A stretch of DNA of 44,479 nt from Lentihominibacter faecis. GTDB taxonomy: Bacteria > Bacillota > Clostridia > Peptostreptococcales > Anaerovoracaceae. The stretch covers positions 1 to 44,479 of the forward strand of contig NZ_JACRWC010000054.1 in the NCBI RefSeq assembly GCF_014306095.1. Reading direction: 5' to 3'. Below are positions 1-7,717 of this stretch, piece after piece. The translations under genes and the position numbers were made by a program. Under the pieces are notes generated by a model. It searched no databases. It was given only the letters and a program-made list of their open reading frames with translations, and was not told the DNA's origin. Positions within the stretch are counted from its first letter, which is position 1; every line of letters begins with the position of its first letter.

Positions 1-222
1 GGTACAGCAAAAGAGCATCATGGCATGAGGTATACGCAGTTGATCGGGAAAAAGAAGATGCGGATGAAAGTTGGGCTTACCTTTGCCTGCATGAATATGA
101 AAAAGCTGGTCAGGATACTAGAGAGTCGAGATAAAATGGATTCGCTGGGAGTATCAGTCATGCGGTTTTTATCAACGTTATTCAGGAAGTCTCCATTTAT
201 TGGGAATTTAATATGGATATAG
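1..222 (+). CDS. Transposase C-terminal fragment (IS1182-like), cut by the window edge
   Basis: The reading frame is open from base 1 to a TAG stop at 220-222, so the gene enters from outside the window. The visible residues include AKEHHGMRYTQ and LTFACMNMKKL. These resemble the end of IS1182-type DDE transposases, which usually finish with a '(Y)GLRYT ... FA.MNLKKLA' stretch. Only about 73 residues can be seen, so catalytic residues and completeness cannot be judged. The family call rests on the C-terminal motif alone. A terminator follows within 2 nt of the stop, consistent with an intact 3' end. Confidence 0.55.
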   Translation, partial: GTAKEHHGMRYTQLIGKKKMRMKVGLTFACMNMKKLVRILESRDKMDSLGVSVMRFLSTLFRKSPFIGNLIWI

Positions 223-223
223 A

Positions 224-264
224 AAAAGCCCGACACCTTATTTCTAAGGTCGGGCTTTTGTCTA
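224..264 (+). terminator. Rho-independent terminator after the transposase fragment
   Basis: Arms AAAAGCCCGAC...CTTA and TAAGGTCGGGCTTTT pair with a 2-nt bulge in the left arm; the right arm runs into a T tract. It lies directly after the transposase stop. The A-run/T-run flanks could let it work in both directions. Confidence 0.7.
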
Positions 265-272
265 CAGTCTGA

Positions 273-297
273 AGAGACCAATTACTGGTCTCTTTTT
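273..297 (+). terminator. Second hairpin terminator
   Basis: Perfect 8-bp stem AGAGACCA/TGGTCTCT with a 5-nt loop followed by TTTT. The string GGTCTCTTTTTGTGTGTT is shared with the terminator after the first surface protein (1964-1990), so the two terminators are related in sequence. Confidence 0.65.
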
Positions 298-541
298 GTG
301 TGTTCGTGAATCAAAGATACGGGTGGTAAGCCGCACCTGCTTTGCGGCGTTAGAATCATATATCAAACCCCCGAAAATAACCCTAATTTAACCCTAATTT
401 TAATACGGGGGGAGGGTATCAAATTTTTTGCGGGAAAATCGCGGAAAAACATTGAAAACACAAGGGTTTTCTGATACACTTTGCATACTTTTAATACGTT
501 AAAAAGTGTGAATTTTATATGTGAAAAAGGAGAAAGTTCAA
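298..541 (+). promoter_or_regulatory. Upstream region of the first surface protein, with tandem repeat and dyads
   Basis: There is no gene here. An 11-bp tandem repeat, AACCCTAATTT twice at 379-400, sits between C-rich (CCCCCG, about 367-372) and G-rich (CGGGGGG, about 406-412) arms that could pair. A possible promoter is TTGAAA (452-457), 17 nt, TACACT. An inverted repeat ACACTTT (476-482) / AAAGTGT (503-509) straddles the likely transcription start. These are seen in the sequence; regulation of the downstream gene by them is inference. Confidence 0.35.
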
Positions 542-1930
542 ATGAAAGGAATCAAAAAAGCACTGGCTGCAATTCTATCTTTGGCCGTGATGGTTTCTAT
601 CGCGCCGCAGGCCGCTTTTGCCGGAAATTCGGATCGCTATGAAAAAGTGCCCGGTATGCAGACTATTGTTGCAGACGCGGAAATTCATGTGTATGCTACG
701 AAAGGGGGGGGAACAGTAACTTTAACAGGTAAAAGCTCAGCCTCATCTTTCCTGCAGGGAAGCGGGTTCAGACAATACCAGGCAAACCTTAAGGAGGACT
801 GGGTCTGGAAAGGCTGGACCTACAAACAGTTATTTAAAGGAAGAGATTTAGGCAACCGTACCGATAATTTTTTTGGGAAGAGATATTCCTTCTCCCAGCA
901 TAGTTTGGATTGGAGAACCCCTTACAATGGTACAGCTCAGACCATCTCCGTGAACAGACTGACTACCACAGGGGAAACAGTGTGGAATAAAATCACCTAC
1001 GAGATTTATGCGAATTTCAACCCTACGATCACGGCTGGAGCCGGTGAAGGAGGAGCAATCACGGATGTCGGAAAAAAAGAAGTTGAATATGGCGGAAACA
1101 AGTCGTATACAGTCACTGCCGCTAAGGGGAAAATGATAGATTCTCTTACCGTGGACGGACAGACTGTTTCTGATGCAGCGGGAAAAGAAGATTTCACATA
1201 TATGTTCCGCAATGTGACAGCGCCGCATAAGATCCAGGTGACGTTTAAAAACAAGGTTTATACCGTTTCTTATGAATTCGTCAGCAAAACAAATAAGGAC
1301 CTTCCGAATGAAGTAAATGAGTTGCTTCCAGAAGCAGAATCCAAGGAGCATGGAATGAAAGTGACTCCGCCGACGTTATCGAAGGACAGCGTGAAGGCAG
1401 TGGATGGGATATGGACGTTTGAAGGCTGGAAACCGGCAGGGATCGACTCGCTCACAGACAACCAGACATTCACCGGCACGTGGAGATTCTCCCCGTATGC
1501 AGTAGTCATCAATACTCCGCCGACGATCAATGCCGAGGATAAAATGGTCATGGTTGGCGACACATTCGACCCGAAGAAAGATGTAACAGCAAACGATGCG
1601 GAAGATGGAGATCTTACTGACAAGATCGATGTTATCGAAAACACAGTTGATACTGCAAAGGCAGGCACTTATTCTGTTACGTATAAGGTAACAGACAAAG
1701 ACGGGGCTTCCAGAACGAAGACCATTACGGTCACAGTAAAGGAAAAGGAAGAGCAGCCTGCTGCTCCGACGACTCCGGGAGATAATAATAATCAGGGAAA
1801 AGCAGGCAAAACCGGCAAAACAGCCAAGACCGGTGATGAGTTCCCGATCGGGCTGATCGCAGGCGCGGCTCTGCTGGCACTGGCAGGAGCGGGAGCAGTC
1901 GGCTTTGCACGCAGAAGAAAAGCAAACTAA
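542..1930 (+). CDS. Cell-wall-anchored surface protein with InlB-type repeat, SHIRT and Ig-like domains
   Basis: 462-residue secreted protein probably linked to peptidoglycan by sortase. The start at 542 is chosen over an in-frame GTG at 521 because AAAGGAGA (525-532) is well placed for it. A signal peptide covers residues 1-27 (cleavage after AFA). Residues about 155-232 look like an InlB B-type repeat, about 233-315 a SHIRT domain (YEFVSKT...W.F.GW), and about 320-398 an Ig-like DUF5011-type domain (GDTFDP...GTYSVTYKVTDKDG). The tail has AKTGDEFP, a hydrophobic span and ARRRKAN, a non-LPXTG sorting signal. A run of eight G (704-711) lies early in the coding sequence. The ligand or adhesion target is unknown. 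The sortase B gene is 4.5 kb downstream. Confidence 0.8.
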   Translation: MKGIKKALAAILSLAVMVSIAPQAAFAGNSDRYEKVPGMQTIVADAEIHVYATKGGGTVTLTGKSSASSFLQGSGFRQYQANLKEDWVWKGWTYKQLFKGRDLGNRTDNFFGKRYSFSQHSLDWRTPYNGTAQTISVNRLTTTGETVWNKITYEIYANFNPTITAGAGEGGAITDVGKKEVEYGGNKSYTVTAAKGKMIDSLTVDGQTVSDAAGKEDFTYMFRNVTAPHKIQVTFKNKVYTVSYEFVSKTNKDLPNEVNELLPEAESKEHGMKVTPPTLSKDSVKAVDGIWTFEGWKPAGIDSLTDNQTFTGTWRFSPYAVVINTPPTINAEDKMVMVGDTFDPKKDVTANDAEDGDLTDKIDVIENTVDTAKAGTYSVTYKVTDKDGASRTKTITVTVKEKEEQPAAPTTPGDNNNQGKAGKTGKTAKTGDEFPIGLIAGAALLALAGAGAVGFARRRKAN

Positions 1931-1963
1931 AGACGATCTCAATAATAAGTAATCAACAGCAAG

Positions 1964-1990
1964 GAGAGGCCTCATGCAGGTCTCTTTTTG
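1964..1990 (+). terminator. Terminator of the first surface protein
   Basis: GAGAGGCCT (1964-1972) pairs with AGGTCTCTT through nine base pairs including G-U, with a short loop and a T tract after it. It lies 34 nt after the stop codon. Confidence 0.7.
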
Positions 1991-2045
1991 TGTGTTGATT
2001 TCCCACATTTTATTCCTCCAGCCTATGTAAATAAGAATGATTTTA

Positions 2046-2135
2046 TGGTATGATAACAATAGTATGCTCGTAGCAGTGGATCCGGGCGTCAGGCGATGGG
2101 CCTGCAGATAGTCACGCCCCGGCAGTCACTGCCCC
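2046..2135 (+). promoter_or_regulatory. Possible extended -10 promoter and structured leader of the ior operon
   Basis: TGGTATGAT at 2046-2054 fits an extended -10. Downstream, CCGGGCGT (2082-2089) pairs with ACGCCCCGG (2114-2122) around an inner AGGC/GCCT stem. A second perfect hairpin, GGCAG-TCA-CTGCC, follows at 2121-2133. The two stems share bases 2121-2122, so they may compete. The leader is GC-rich compared with its flanks. I do not recognise a known riboswitch. Confidence 0.3.
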
Positions 2136-2185
2136 GCAAGCAGGCATATATCGCAACTAGCAACAGAAAGGTAGATAATGAGGTA

Positions 2186-4009
2186 ATGGAAAAGAAAATC
2201 ATGCTGGGCAATGAAGCCTTTGCAAGAGGAGCTTATGAAGCAGGTGTAAAAGTCGTTTCTTCCTATCCGGGAACACCAAGTACCGAGGTCACGGAAAATG
2301 CGGCGAAATATGATGAGATATACGTAGAATGGGCACCTAACGAAAAAGTCGGTGTAGAAGTTGCAGTCGGCGCTTCCATCGGCGGCGTGCGTTCCCTTTC
2401 CTGCATGAAACACGTAGGATTGAACGTAGCGGCTGACCCGTTTTTTACTGCAGCATATACAGGAGTGACCGGCGGCGCAGTAGTACTGGTAGCTGACGAT
2501 AACGGCTGTCATTCCAGCCAGAACGAACAGGACTCCAGATACTATGGCAAGAGTGCAGGCGTTCCGGTCCTCGAACCGTCCAACGCGCAGGAATGTAAGG
2601 ATTATCTGAAACTGGCATACGAAATCAGTGAGAAATACGATACGGTAGTTCTGCTCCGTTCCAACACGAGAGTATCACATTCCCGCGGGATCGTTGAGCT
2701 GGGCGAAAGAACTGAAAAAGATCGTATCCCGTATGAAAAGAACATCCAGAAGTACGTGGCAATGCCGGCGATGGCCAGAAAACTGCATATCGCACAGGAG
2801 CAGCGTATGGATAGGATCGCAAAGGACACGGCGGACATCACTCTCGGCATGAAGGCCGACGCCGCGGCCGGAGAAGCTGATAGCCTGCCTCTCAACATTA
2901 TTGAACTCAACGATACGAAGATCGGCATCATCACAAGCGGCATCTGCTATCAGTATGTCAAAGAAGCGCTGCCGGAAGTAAGCATACTGAAAATGGGCAT
3001 GATCAATCCGATCCCGAAAGCCATGATCGAAGCCTTTGCAGCAAAAGTAGACCAGCTGTATGTCATCGAAGAGGGTGACCCGTTCTTTGAAGAACAGATC
3101 CGGGCAATGGGGATCAAACTGGCAGGCGGCAAGGATCTGTTCACCATTCAGGGTGAATACAGCGCCAACATGATCAGAAAGGCCTTCGGCCGTCCGGTAG
3201 CAGAGGCTGCAGCAGATGCGAATGCGCCGGGAGCAGGAGAAGATCCGTCCCCGGCAGAAGCAGCTGGAAGACCGCCGCTTCTTTGTGCCGGATGTCCGCA
3301 CAGAGGACTGTTCCACGTGCTGAGCAAGCTGAAGACTACTGTTCTGGGAGATATCGGCTGCTATACGCTGGGCGCGCTGCCGCCGACGTCAGCTATGGAC
3401 GCATGCCTTTGCATGGGCGGCTCCATAACCATGGCTCACGGATTTGAAAAAGCCGTTGGAAGCAGCAAGAACACAGTTGCCGTACTGGGCGACTCCACCT
3501 TCTTCCACTCCGGTATCACCGGTCTGGTAAATATGAACTACAACGCAGCGAAAGGAACCGTCATCATCCTGGACAACAGGATCACAGGCATGACCGGTCA
3601 CCAAGACAACCCGAACACTGGCAGAAACGCCAAGGGCGAACCGGCACCGGCAATCGATATCGCTACCCTTTGCAGAGCCTGCGGAGTAGAACACGTAACG
3701 GAGATCGACCCGTTTGATGTAAAGGGACTGGAAAAGCTCATCAAAGAAGAAACCGAGCGCGATGCTCTTTCGGTGATCATTACGAAGAGACCTTGCGCGC
3801 TGATCGTAAAACAGCCGGATATTCCGTACGAAGTGACGGATAAATGCAAGAACTGCAAAATGTGCATGAAGATCGGCTGCCCGGCAATCGAAGAACGCGA
3901 CGGTAAACCGTACATCGTTCCAGAAAGCTGTGTGGGCTGCGACCTTTGTGCTAGAGTATGTCCTTTCGATGCGATCGAAATGACGCAGACCAGAAAGGAG
4001 GACAAATAA
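2186..4009 (+). CDS. iorA: Indolepyruvate:ferredoxin oxidoreductase, alpha subunit
   Basis: Catalytic subunit of the ThDP- and Fe-S-dependent enzyme that oxidatively decarboxylates aryl pyruvates (indolepyruvate, phenylpyruvate) to arylacetyl-CoA, reducing ferredoxin. Start 2186 (MEKKIMLGNEAFARG) matches the family N-terminus; an upstream in-frame ATG at 2096 would add 30 residues from the GC-rich leader. The N-terminal half is the pyrimidine-binding domain. The ThDP motif region GDSTFFHSG...NMNY follows, and the C-terminus carries two 4Fe-4S motifs, CKNCKMCMKIGCP and CVGCDLCARVCP. A low-complexity Ala/Pro/Gly linker sits before GRPPLLCAGCPHRG. The iorB start follows the stop with no gap, so translation is probably coupled. 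Confidence 0.95.
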   Translation: MEKKIMLGNEAFARGAYEAGVKVVSSYPGTPSTEVTENAAKYDEIYVEWAPNEKVGVEVAVGASIGGVRSLSCMKHVGLNVAADPFFTAAYTGVTGGAVVLVADDNGCHSSQNEQDSRYYGKSAGVPVLEPSNAQECKDYLKLAYEISEKYDTVVLLRSNTRVSHSRGIVELGERTEKDRIPYEKNIQKYVAMPAMARKLHIAQEQRMDRIAKDTADITLGMKADAAAGEADSLPLNIIELNDTKIGIITSGICYQYVKEALPEVSILKMGMINPIPKAMIEAFAAKVDQLYVIEEGDPFFEEQIRAMGIKLAGGKDLFTIQGEYSANMIRKAFGRPVAEAAADANAPGAGEDPSPAEAAGRPPLLCAGCPHRGLFHVLSKLKTTVLGDIGCYTLGALPPTSAMDACLCMGGSITMAHGFEKAVGSSKNTVAVLGDSTFFHSGITGLVNMNYNAAKGTVIILDNRITGMTGHQDNPNTGRNAKGEPAPAIDIATLCRACGVEHVTEIDPFDVKGLEKLIKEETERDALSVIITKRPCALIVKQPDIPYEVTDKCKNCKMCMKIGCPAIEERDGKPYIVPESCVGCDLCARVCPFDAIEMTQTRKEDK

Positions 4010-4585
4010 ATGAAACAGACGAATATACTGATCGTAGGCGTTGGCGGACAGGGGACTCTGCTGGCCAGCGTACTGTTAGGCAATCTGGGACTTTCCAAGG
4101 GGTATGATGTAAAGCTTTCTGAAGTACATGGTATGGCACAGAGAGGCGGAAGTGTTGTGACTCATGTAAAGATCAGTGAAGGTACTGTAAGCTCTCCGCT
4201 CATCGAAGAAGGGGATGCCGACGTGATCATTGCTTTTGAAGAACTGGAAGCGTACCGGTGGCTGCCGTATCTGAAAAAGGGCGGAACGATCTATGTGAAT
4301 ACACAGAAGATCCTGCCGATGCCTGTCATCATGGGCAAGGCCAAATATCCGGAGCACATCATGGAAACTCTGGAAGAACATGCGGGAGCTGTTAAAGCAC
4401 TGGATGCTCTTTCCATTGCGGAAGAATGCGGCAGTGTCAAAGCTGTCAATGTAGTTCTGCTGGGTGCAGCGTCCCGTGAGCTGCCGTTTGACGAAGAAGC
4501 GTGGATCAAAGTCATCGAAGAAAATGTGAAACCTAAATTCGTAGAACTCAACAAAAAAGCGTTCGCTCTGGGCAGAAACGCTTAA
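4010..4585 (+). CDS. iorB: Indolepyruvate:ferredoxin oxidoreductase, beta subunit
   Basis: 191-residue small (gamma-type 2-oxoacid:ferredoxin) subunit that partners IorA. The N-terminus ILIVGVGGQGTLLAS is the family signature, followed by EVHGMAQRGGSVVTHVK, which is typical of IorB. Its ribosome binding site (AGGAGG) lies inside the last codons of iorA, and ATG follows the iorA stop directly. Position in the operon and normal length indicate an intact heterodimer partner. Confidence 0.95.
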   Translation: MKQTNILIVGVGGQGTLLASVLLGNLGLSKGYDVKLSEVHGMAQRGGSVVTHVKISEGTVSSPLIEEGDADVIIAFEELEAYRWLPYLKKGGTIYVNTQKILPMPVIMGKAKYPEHIMETLEEHAGAVKALDALSIAEECGSVKAVNVVLLGAASRELPFDEEAWIKVIEENVKPKFVELNKKAFALGRNA

Positions 4586-4618
4586 TATAAATTACAATCG
4601 AAAGGAAACAACTGAACC

Positions 4619-5920
4619 ATGATTTGGAACGAGAAAATGGAATGTGCGGATCGCGACACCATGCGGTCCGTTCAGCTGGAGAAACTGAAGAAGACCGTAA
4701 AGCACGCGTATGATAACGTATCGCACTATCGGAATAAGATGGATGAAGCCGGTGTGAAACCGGAAGATATCAAGTCTCTGGATGACATCACGAAACTTCC
4801 ATTTATTACAAAAGAAGACATTGCAGCCAATTACCCGACGGGACTTTTTGCCGAGCCGATGAAAGATATCGTGAGGATCCACGCATCTTCCGGTACGACC
4901 GGCAAGCCTAAGATCGTAGGCTACACCAGAAACGATCTTGATCTGTGGGGTGAATGCGTAGCAAGAGGCATGACGATGGCTGGAGCGTCTCAGGAATCCG
5001 TGGTACACGTTTCCTATGGGTACGGACTTTTCACTGGTGGGATGGGAGCACACCTTGGAGCAGAAACCATCGGGGCGACTGTTATCCCGATGAGCAGCGG
5101 AAATACGCAGAAACAGATCACTTTTTTACAGGATATGAAGAGCGATATCCTTTGCTGCACACCGTCCTATGCACTGACTATCGCGGAAGGTGTGAAGAAG
5201 GTTGGGATCAAACCGGAAGAACTGAATCTTTCTGCAGGAATATTCGGCGCAGAGCCGTGGACGCAGAGCATGCGCGACAAGATCGAAGAGGGTCTGGGTA
5301 TCCGCGCTTATGATATTTACGGACTTTCTGAAATCATGGGTCCGGGAGTATCCATGAGCTGTGAGGAAAATGCAGGGATGCACGTACAGGAAGACTACTT
5401 CTATGTAGAAATCATCGACCCGGATACGCTGGAAGTGCTGCCGGATGGCGAGAAAGGCGAACTGGTCATCACGACGCTGGGCAAGGAAGGCATGCCGATG
5501 ATCAGATACAGGACTCGTGACATCTGTTATCTTATGAGAGACAAGTGTGCGTGCGGAAGAACGACAGTGCGTATGAGCCGTGTATTCGGACGTACCGACG
5601 ACATGCTGATCATCCGCGGCGTCAACGTATTCCCGTCCCAGGTAGAAACGGTTATTGCCGAGTTCAAGGAATTGACCATGAACTACAAGCTGTACGTTGG
5701 CAGAGAAAACAATACCGACACATTCGAGCTGGCGGTAGAACTGGCGGAAGGGCTGGCAATTGAAGACATTGCGTTTGTAGAAGCTCTGAGAGGCCGCATC
5801 GAACATGCGCTCCGCGATATGCTGGGCATCGGATGCAAAGTAAAGCTTCTCAACGAAGGCACGCTGCCTAGAAGTGAAGGCAAGGCTGTCAGAGTAGAAG
5901 ATACGAGAAATCTCGGTTAA
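4619..5920 (+). CDS. paaK: Phenylacetate-CoA ligase family protein
   Basis: 433-residue adenylate-forming ligase that activates arylacetates with ATP and CoA, or in anaerobes may run in reverse to conserve ATP from arylacetyl-CoA. The AMP-binding P-loop SSGTTGKPKIVGYT is at about residue 90-105. YGLSEIMGPG and the later RTDDMLIIRGVNVFPSQ hinge motif match PaaK. The PaaK C-terminal domain is complete. The position right after iorAB supports arylacetyl-CoA as the shared intermediate. It lacks the aerobic paa genes nearby, so classical phenylacetate degradation is unlikely. Start has AAAGGA about 12 nt upstream. Confidence 0.92.
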   Translation: MIWNEKMECADRDTMRSVQLEKLKKTVKHAYDNVSHYRNKMDEAGVKPEDIKSLDDITKLPFITKEDIAANYPTGLFAEPMKDIVRIHASSGTTGKPKIVGYTRNDLDLWGECVARGMTMAGASQESVVHVSYGYGLFTGGMGAHLGAETIGATVIPMSSGNTQKQITFLQDMKSDILCCTPSYALTIAEGVKKVGIKPEELNLSAGIFGAEPWTQSMRDKIEEGLGIRAYDIYGLSEIMGPGVSMSCEENAGMHVQEDYFYVEIIDPDTLEVLPDGEKGELVITTLGKEGMPMIRYRTRDICYLMRDKCACGRTTVRMSRVFGRTDDMLIIRGVNVFPSQVETVIAEFKELTMNYKLYVGRENNTDTFELAVELAEGLAIEDIAFVEALRGRIEHALRDMLGIGCKVKLLNEGTLPRSEGKAVRVEDTRNLG

Positions 5921-5974
5921 GTGATTGATTCTGGAAAGCCGGCCGCTGGCCGGACGAAGAAAAGGAGGAACTCC

Positions 5975-6397
5975 ATGATAGTAAAACAGGTATCTGTATT
6001 CGTAGAAAATACAGTAGGGAGACTGGCTGACCTGACGAAGATCCTGACAGACAACAACATCGATCTGAAGGCAAGCACCATCGCAGAGACCGTAGATTTC
6101 GGCATTCTGCGCTGCATCGTTGAAGAACCGGAAAAAACAGTGAAGATCCTGGTTGAAAACGGATTTTCCGCAAGCATTTCCGAAGTGACAGGTGTATCCC
6201 TGGAAGACAAGCCGGGTGGTCTGCACAAAGTTCTGGCGGTACTGGCAGAGGCCGGCATTGCCGTGAACTACATTTATTCCACCATCAAATCTGCAGAAGG
6301 AAAAGCCATCATCATGATGAAAACCAGTGATGCTGCAAAAGCGGAGGAAGTGCTGAAGGCAAGCGGAGTAGAACTGGCAGGAGCAGACTCTTTCTAA
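5975..6397 (+). CDS. Tandem ACT-domain amino acid-binding protein
   Basis: 140-residue protein made of two ACT domains (about 2-70 and 71-137), each with the beta-alpha-beta-beta-alpha-beta pattern (VSVFVENTVGRLADLTKIL; VLAVLAEAGIAVNYIYSTI). ACT pairs bind amino acids and act as sensors. The start is set by AAAGGAGG at 5961-5968, 6 nt before the ATG. The 54 nt after paaK contain a CCGG...CCGG stem (5939-5953). Stand-alone ACT proteins are commonly found beside paaK/iorAB, where they may tune the pathway to aromatic amino acid supply; that role is inferred. Confidence 0.88.
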   Translation: MIVKQVSVFVENTVGRLADLTKILTDNNIDLKASTIAETVDFGILRCIVEEPEKTVKILVENGFSASISEVTGVSLEDKPGGLHKVLAVLAEAGIAVNYIYSTIKSAEGKAIIMMKTSDAAKAEEVLKASGVELAGADSF

Positions 6398-6433
6398 AAG
6401 AGCTTTGCAGAAAGAATTGTAGAGGGCCTGAAT

Positions 6434-7207
6434 ATGAGTTTAGGAAGAAAAATCGTTTTCGTGCTCTGTCTTATCGTGTTTGTAGGATCAGCGGGCATGC
6501 TGCTCAATTATTTTCTGACAGGAATGCGGGAACAGAGCAGTCTTGAGGATCTGGCAAAGCTAAAGACGGAGCGGGAGGATATGAAAACCGACAAGGGAAC
6601 GGTCATCGGCAAGTATGTGGATCTGTATGAGGCGAACAGCGATATCATCGGATGGATCACGGTGGACGGAACCAAGATCGATTATCCGGTCATGCAGACA
6701 CAGGATGATCCGGAATTCTATCTGAGACGTAATTTTCAGAAGGAGCATGCGACAGCTGGCGTTCCGTTTATGGATGCGTCCAGTGATATTTTCGTGCCGA
6801 CATCCAACTTCCTGATCTATGGGCACAATATGAAGAATGGAACCATGTTCCACGATATGCTCAAGTACAAAGACAAGTCTTTTTATCAGGAGCACAAAAC
6901 CTTTCGATTTGATACGATCTACAAAGGCGGACAGGGCACCTACGAAATCATAGCAGCCGGTTACTCCAAGATCTATCCGGGGGATTCCGATGCGTTCAAG
7001 TATTACCAGTATGCGGGGATCACATCCCGGTCTGACTTTAATGAGTATCTTAAAGGGGTCAAGGAGCTGTCAGAGTACAACACCGGCGTTTCTGCAGAAT
7101 ACGGTGATCAGCTGGTGACTCTTTCCACCTGTGCCTATCACGAGAAGAACGGCAGATTCTTTATTGTGGGCAAACGTACCGACGCTAAGCAGGTGAAGCC
7201 GCAGTAG
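6434..7207 (+). CDS. srtB: Class B sortase
   Basis: 257-residue membrane-anchored cysteine transpeptidase that joins surface proteins to the cell wall. One N-terminal transmembrane segment spans residues about 7-28. The catalytic triad is visible: His131 in IYGHNM, Cys233 in LSTCAY and Arg241 in NGRFFIVGKR. The order and the long segment between His and Cys fit class B. No NPQTN-type substrate is in the window. The candidate substrates here end in xTGD sorting signals (loci at 542, 17209, 23332 and 24989), so this enzyme may be the housekeeping sortase; that pairing is inferred. Confidence 0.9.
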   Translation: MSLGRKIVFVLCLIVFVGSAGMLLNYFLTGMREQSSLEDLAKLKTEREDMKTDKGTVIGKYVDLYEANSDIIGWITVDGTKIDYPVMQTQDDPEFYLRRNFQKEHATAGVPFMDASSDIFVPTSNFLIYGHNMKNGTMFHDMLKYKDKSFYQEHKTFRFDTIYKGGQGTYEIIAAGYSKIYPGDSDAFKYYQYAGITSRSDFNEYLKGVKELSEYNTGVSAEYGDQLVTLSTCAYHEKNGRFFIVGKRTDAKQVKPQ

Positions 7208-7232
7208 ATTTGAAGAGCGATAACGATACAAA

Positions 7233-7270
7233 AGCTCGCGCTTTGGAATATGGCGCGAGCTGTATTTTTT
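7233..7270 (+). terminator. Terminator of the ior-paaK-srtB region
   Basis: AGCTCGCGC (7233-7241) pairs perfectly with GCGCGAGCT (7253-7261), followed by GTATTTTTT. Strong intrinsic terminator 25 nt after the sortase stop. Confidence 0.85.
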
Positions 7271-7282
7271 CCCTTAAAAGAC

Positions 7283-7311
7283 TTTACAAATAATAACAAA
7301 AATTATATAAT
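7283..7311 (+). promoter_or_regulatory. Promoter of the putative toxin mRNA
   Basis: TTTACA (7283-7288), 17 nt, TATAAT (7306-7311). Predicted start near 7318. The RNA would begin near AAUCAAGAGG, the same ten bases as the convergent antisense RNA. A 5' UTR of about 78 nt follows, holding CCACACCCT (7346-7354), which can pair with the Shine-Dalgarno at 7383-7391. Confidence 0.7.
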
Positions 7312-7396
7312 AAACCAATCAAGAGGAGCAAGTGAAAGCGGTTAGCCACACCCTAAAGGGGATCCGTTGGGATTAGCCTAAAAGGAGGTGGTTGGT

Positions 7397-7465
7397 ATGA
7401 TGGATTACATTTTTGGTGTAATTTATCTACTGATCCTGTACCGAATAGTGCGGGAAATTAAATGA
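7397..7465 (+). CDS. Putative type I toxin: 22-residue hydrophobic peptide
   Basis: Short reading frame translating to MMDYIFGVIYLLILY plus the basic tail RIVREIK. It has one predicted membrane span (about residues 4-15), an acidic residue before it and three basic residues after it. That layout and size match known type I toxins such as Ibs (about 19 residues), Ldr and Fst, although I see no clear sequence match to any of them. A strong Shine-Dalgarno (AAAGGAGGTGG, 7381-7391) is 8 nt upstream and could be masked by CCACACCCT in the 5' UTR. The stop codon overlaps an 11-bp hairpin (7462-7497), and an antisense promoter faces it from the other side. The toxin function is inference from architecture. 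Confidence 0.55.
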   Translation: MMDYIFGVIYLLILYRIVREIK

Positions 7466-7536
7466 CTGCCTTTCATTTGATAGCCGAAGGCAGTCATCTG
7501 AAAAAATTCGGCTAACCGTTTTACGGTTTCCTCTTG
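7452..7536 (-). ncRNA. Putative antisense RNA (antitoxin) opposite the toxin 3' end
   Basis: Predicted RNA of about 85 nt starting 6 nt below the -10 at 7542-7547 and running left. It would begin AAUCAAGAGG, form the small stem AACCGU-AAA-ACGGUU, pass a U-rich stretch, and end with the 11-bp hairpin 7462-7472/7487-7497 followed by UUUAAUUU. The RNA covers the last codon, stop and 3' end of the toxin message, an overlap typical of Firmicute type I systems. A second copy lies at 8967-9052. Ends are estimates. Confidence 0.55.
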
Positions 7537-7580
7537 ATTTTATTATAGCATAAGTCAGTACAACGTCAAGACGTGTTCGA
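7506..7580. repeat. 75-bp direct repeat, copy 1
   Basis: Matches 9022-9096 with a single mismatch (A here, G in the other copy, in the promoter spacer). Contains the antisense promoter and the first 30 nt or so of its RNA. The two copies flank the acetoacetate decarboxylase-family gene. Confidence 0.9.
7542..7569 (-). promoter_or_regulatory. Antisense promoter, copy 1
   Basis: On the minus strand: TTGACG, 16 nt, TATAAT (plus-strand coordinates 7564-7569 and 7542-7547). Near-consensus housekeeping promoter pointing into the toxin gene. The same promoter is preserved in copy 2 at 9058-9085. Confidence 0.75.
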
Positions 7581-7625
7581 ACGGAAAGATTGTTAAAAAA
7601 ACATCAAAACGTCACACAAGATGTC

Positions 7626-7653
7626 TTGAATTTGATACATACGGGTGTATAAT
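7626..7653 (+). promoter_or_regulatory. Promoter of the acetoacetate decarboxylase-family gene
   Basis: TTGAAT (7626-7631), 16 nt, TATAAT (7648-7653), about 65 nt before the chosen start codon at 7718. Confidence 0.65.
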
Positions 7654-7717
7654 GAAGATAAAGAAAAGTCAGAAAATGAAGCGCGGAAGTGCTTTTGGTA
7701 TGAAAGGAGAGATCGTT

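Noticed and set aside
521..541. GTG start at 521 for the first surface protein
   Set aside because: The ribosome binding site lies inside this extension and serves the ATG at 542, which begins a proper signal peptide.
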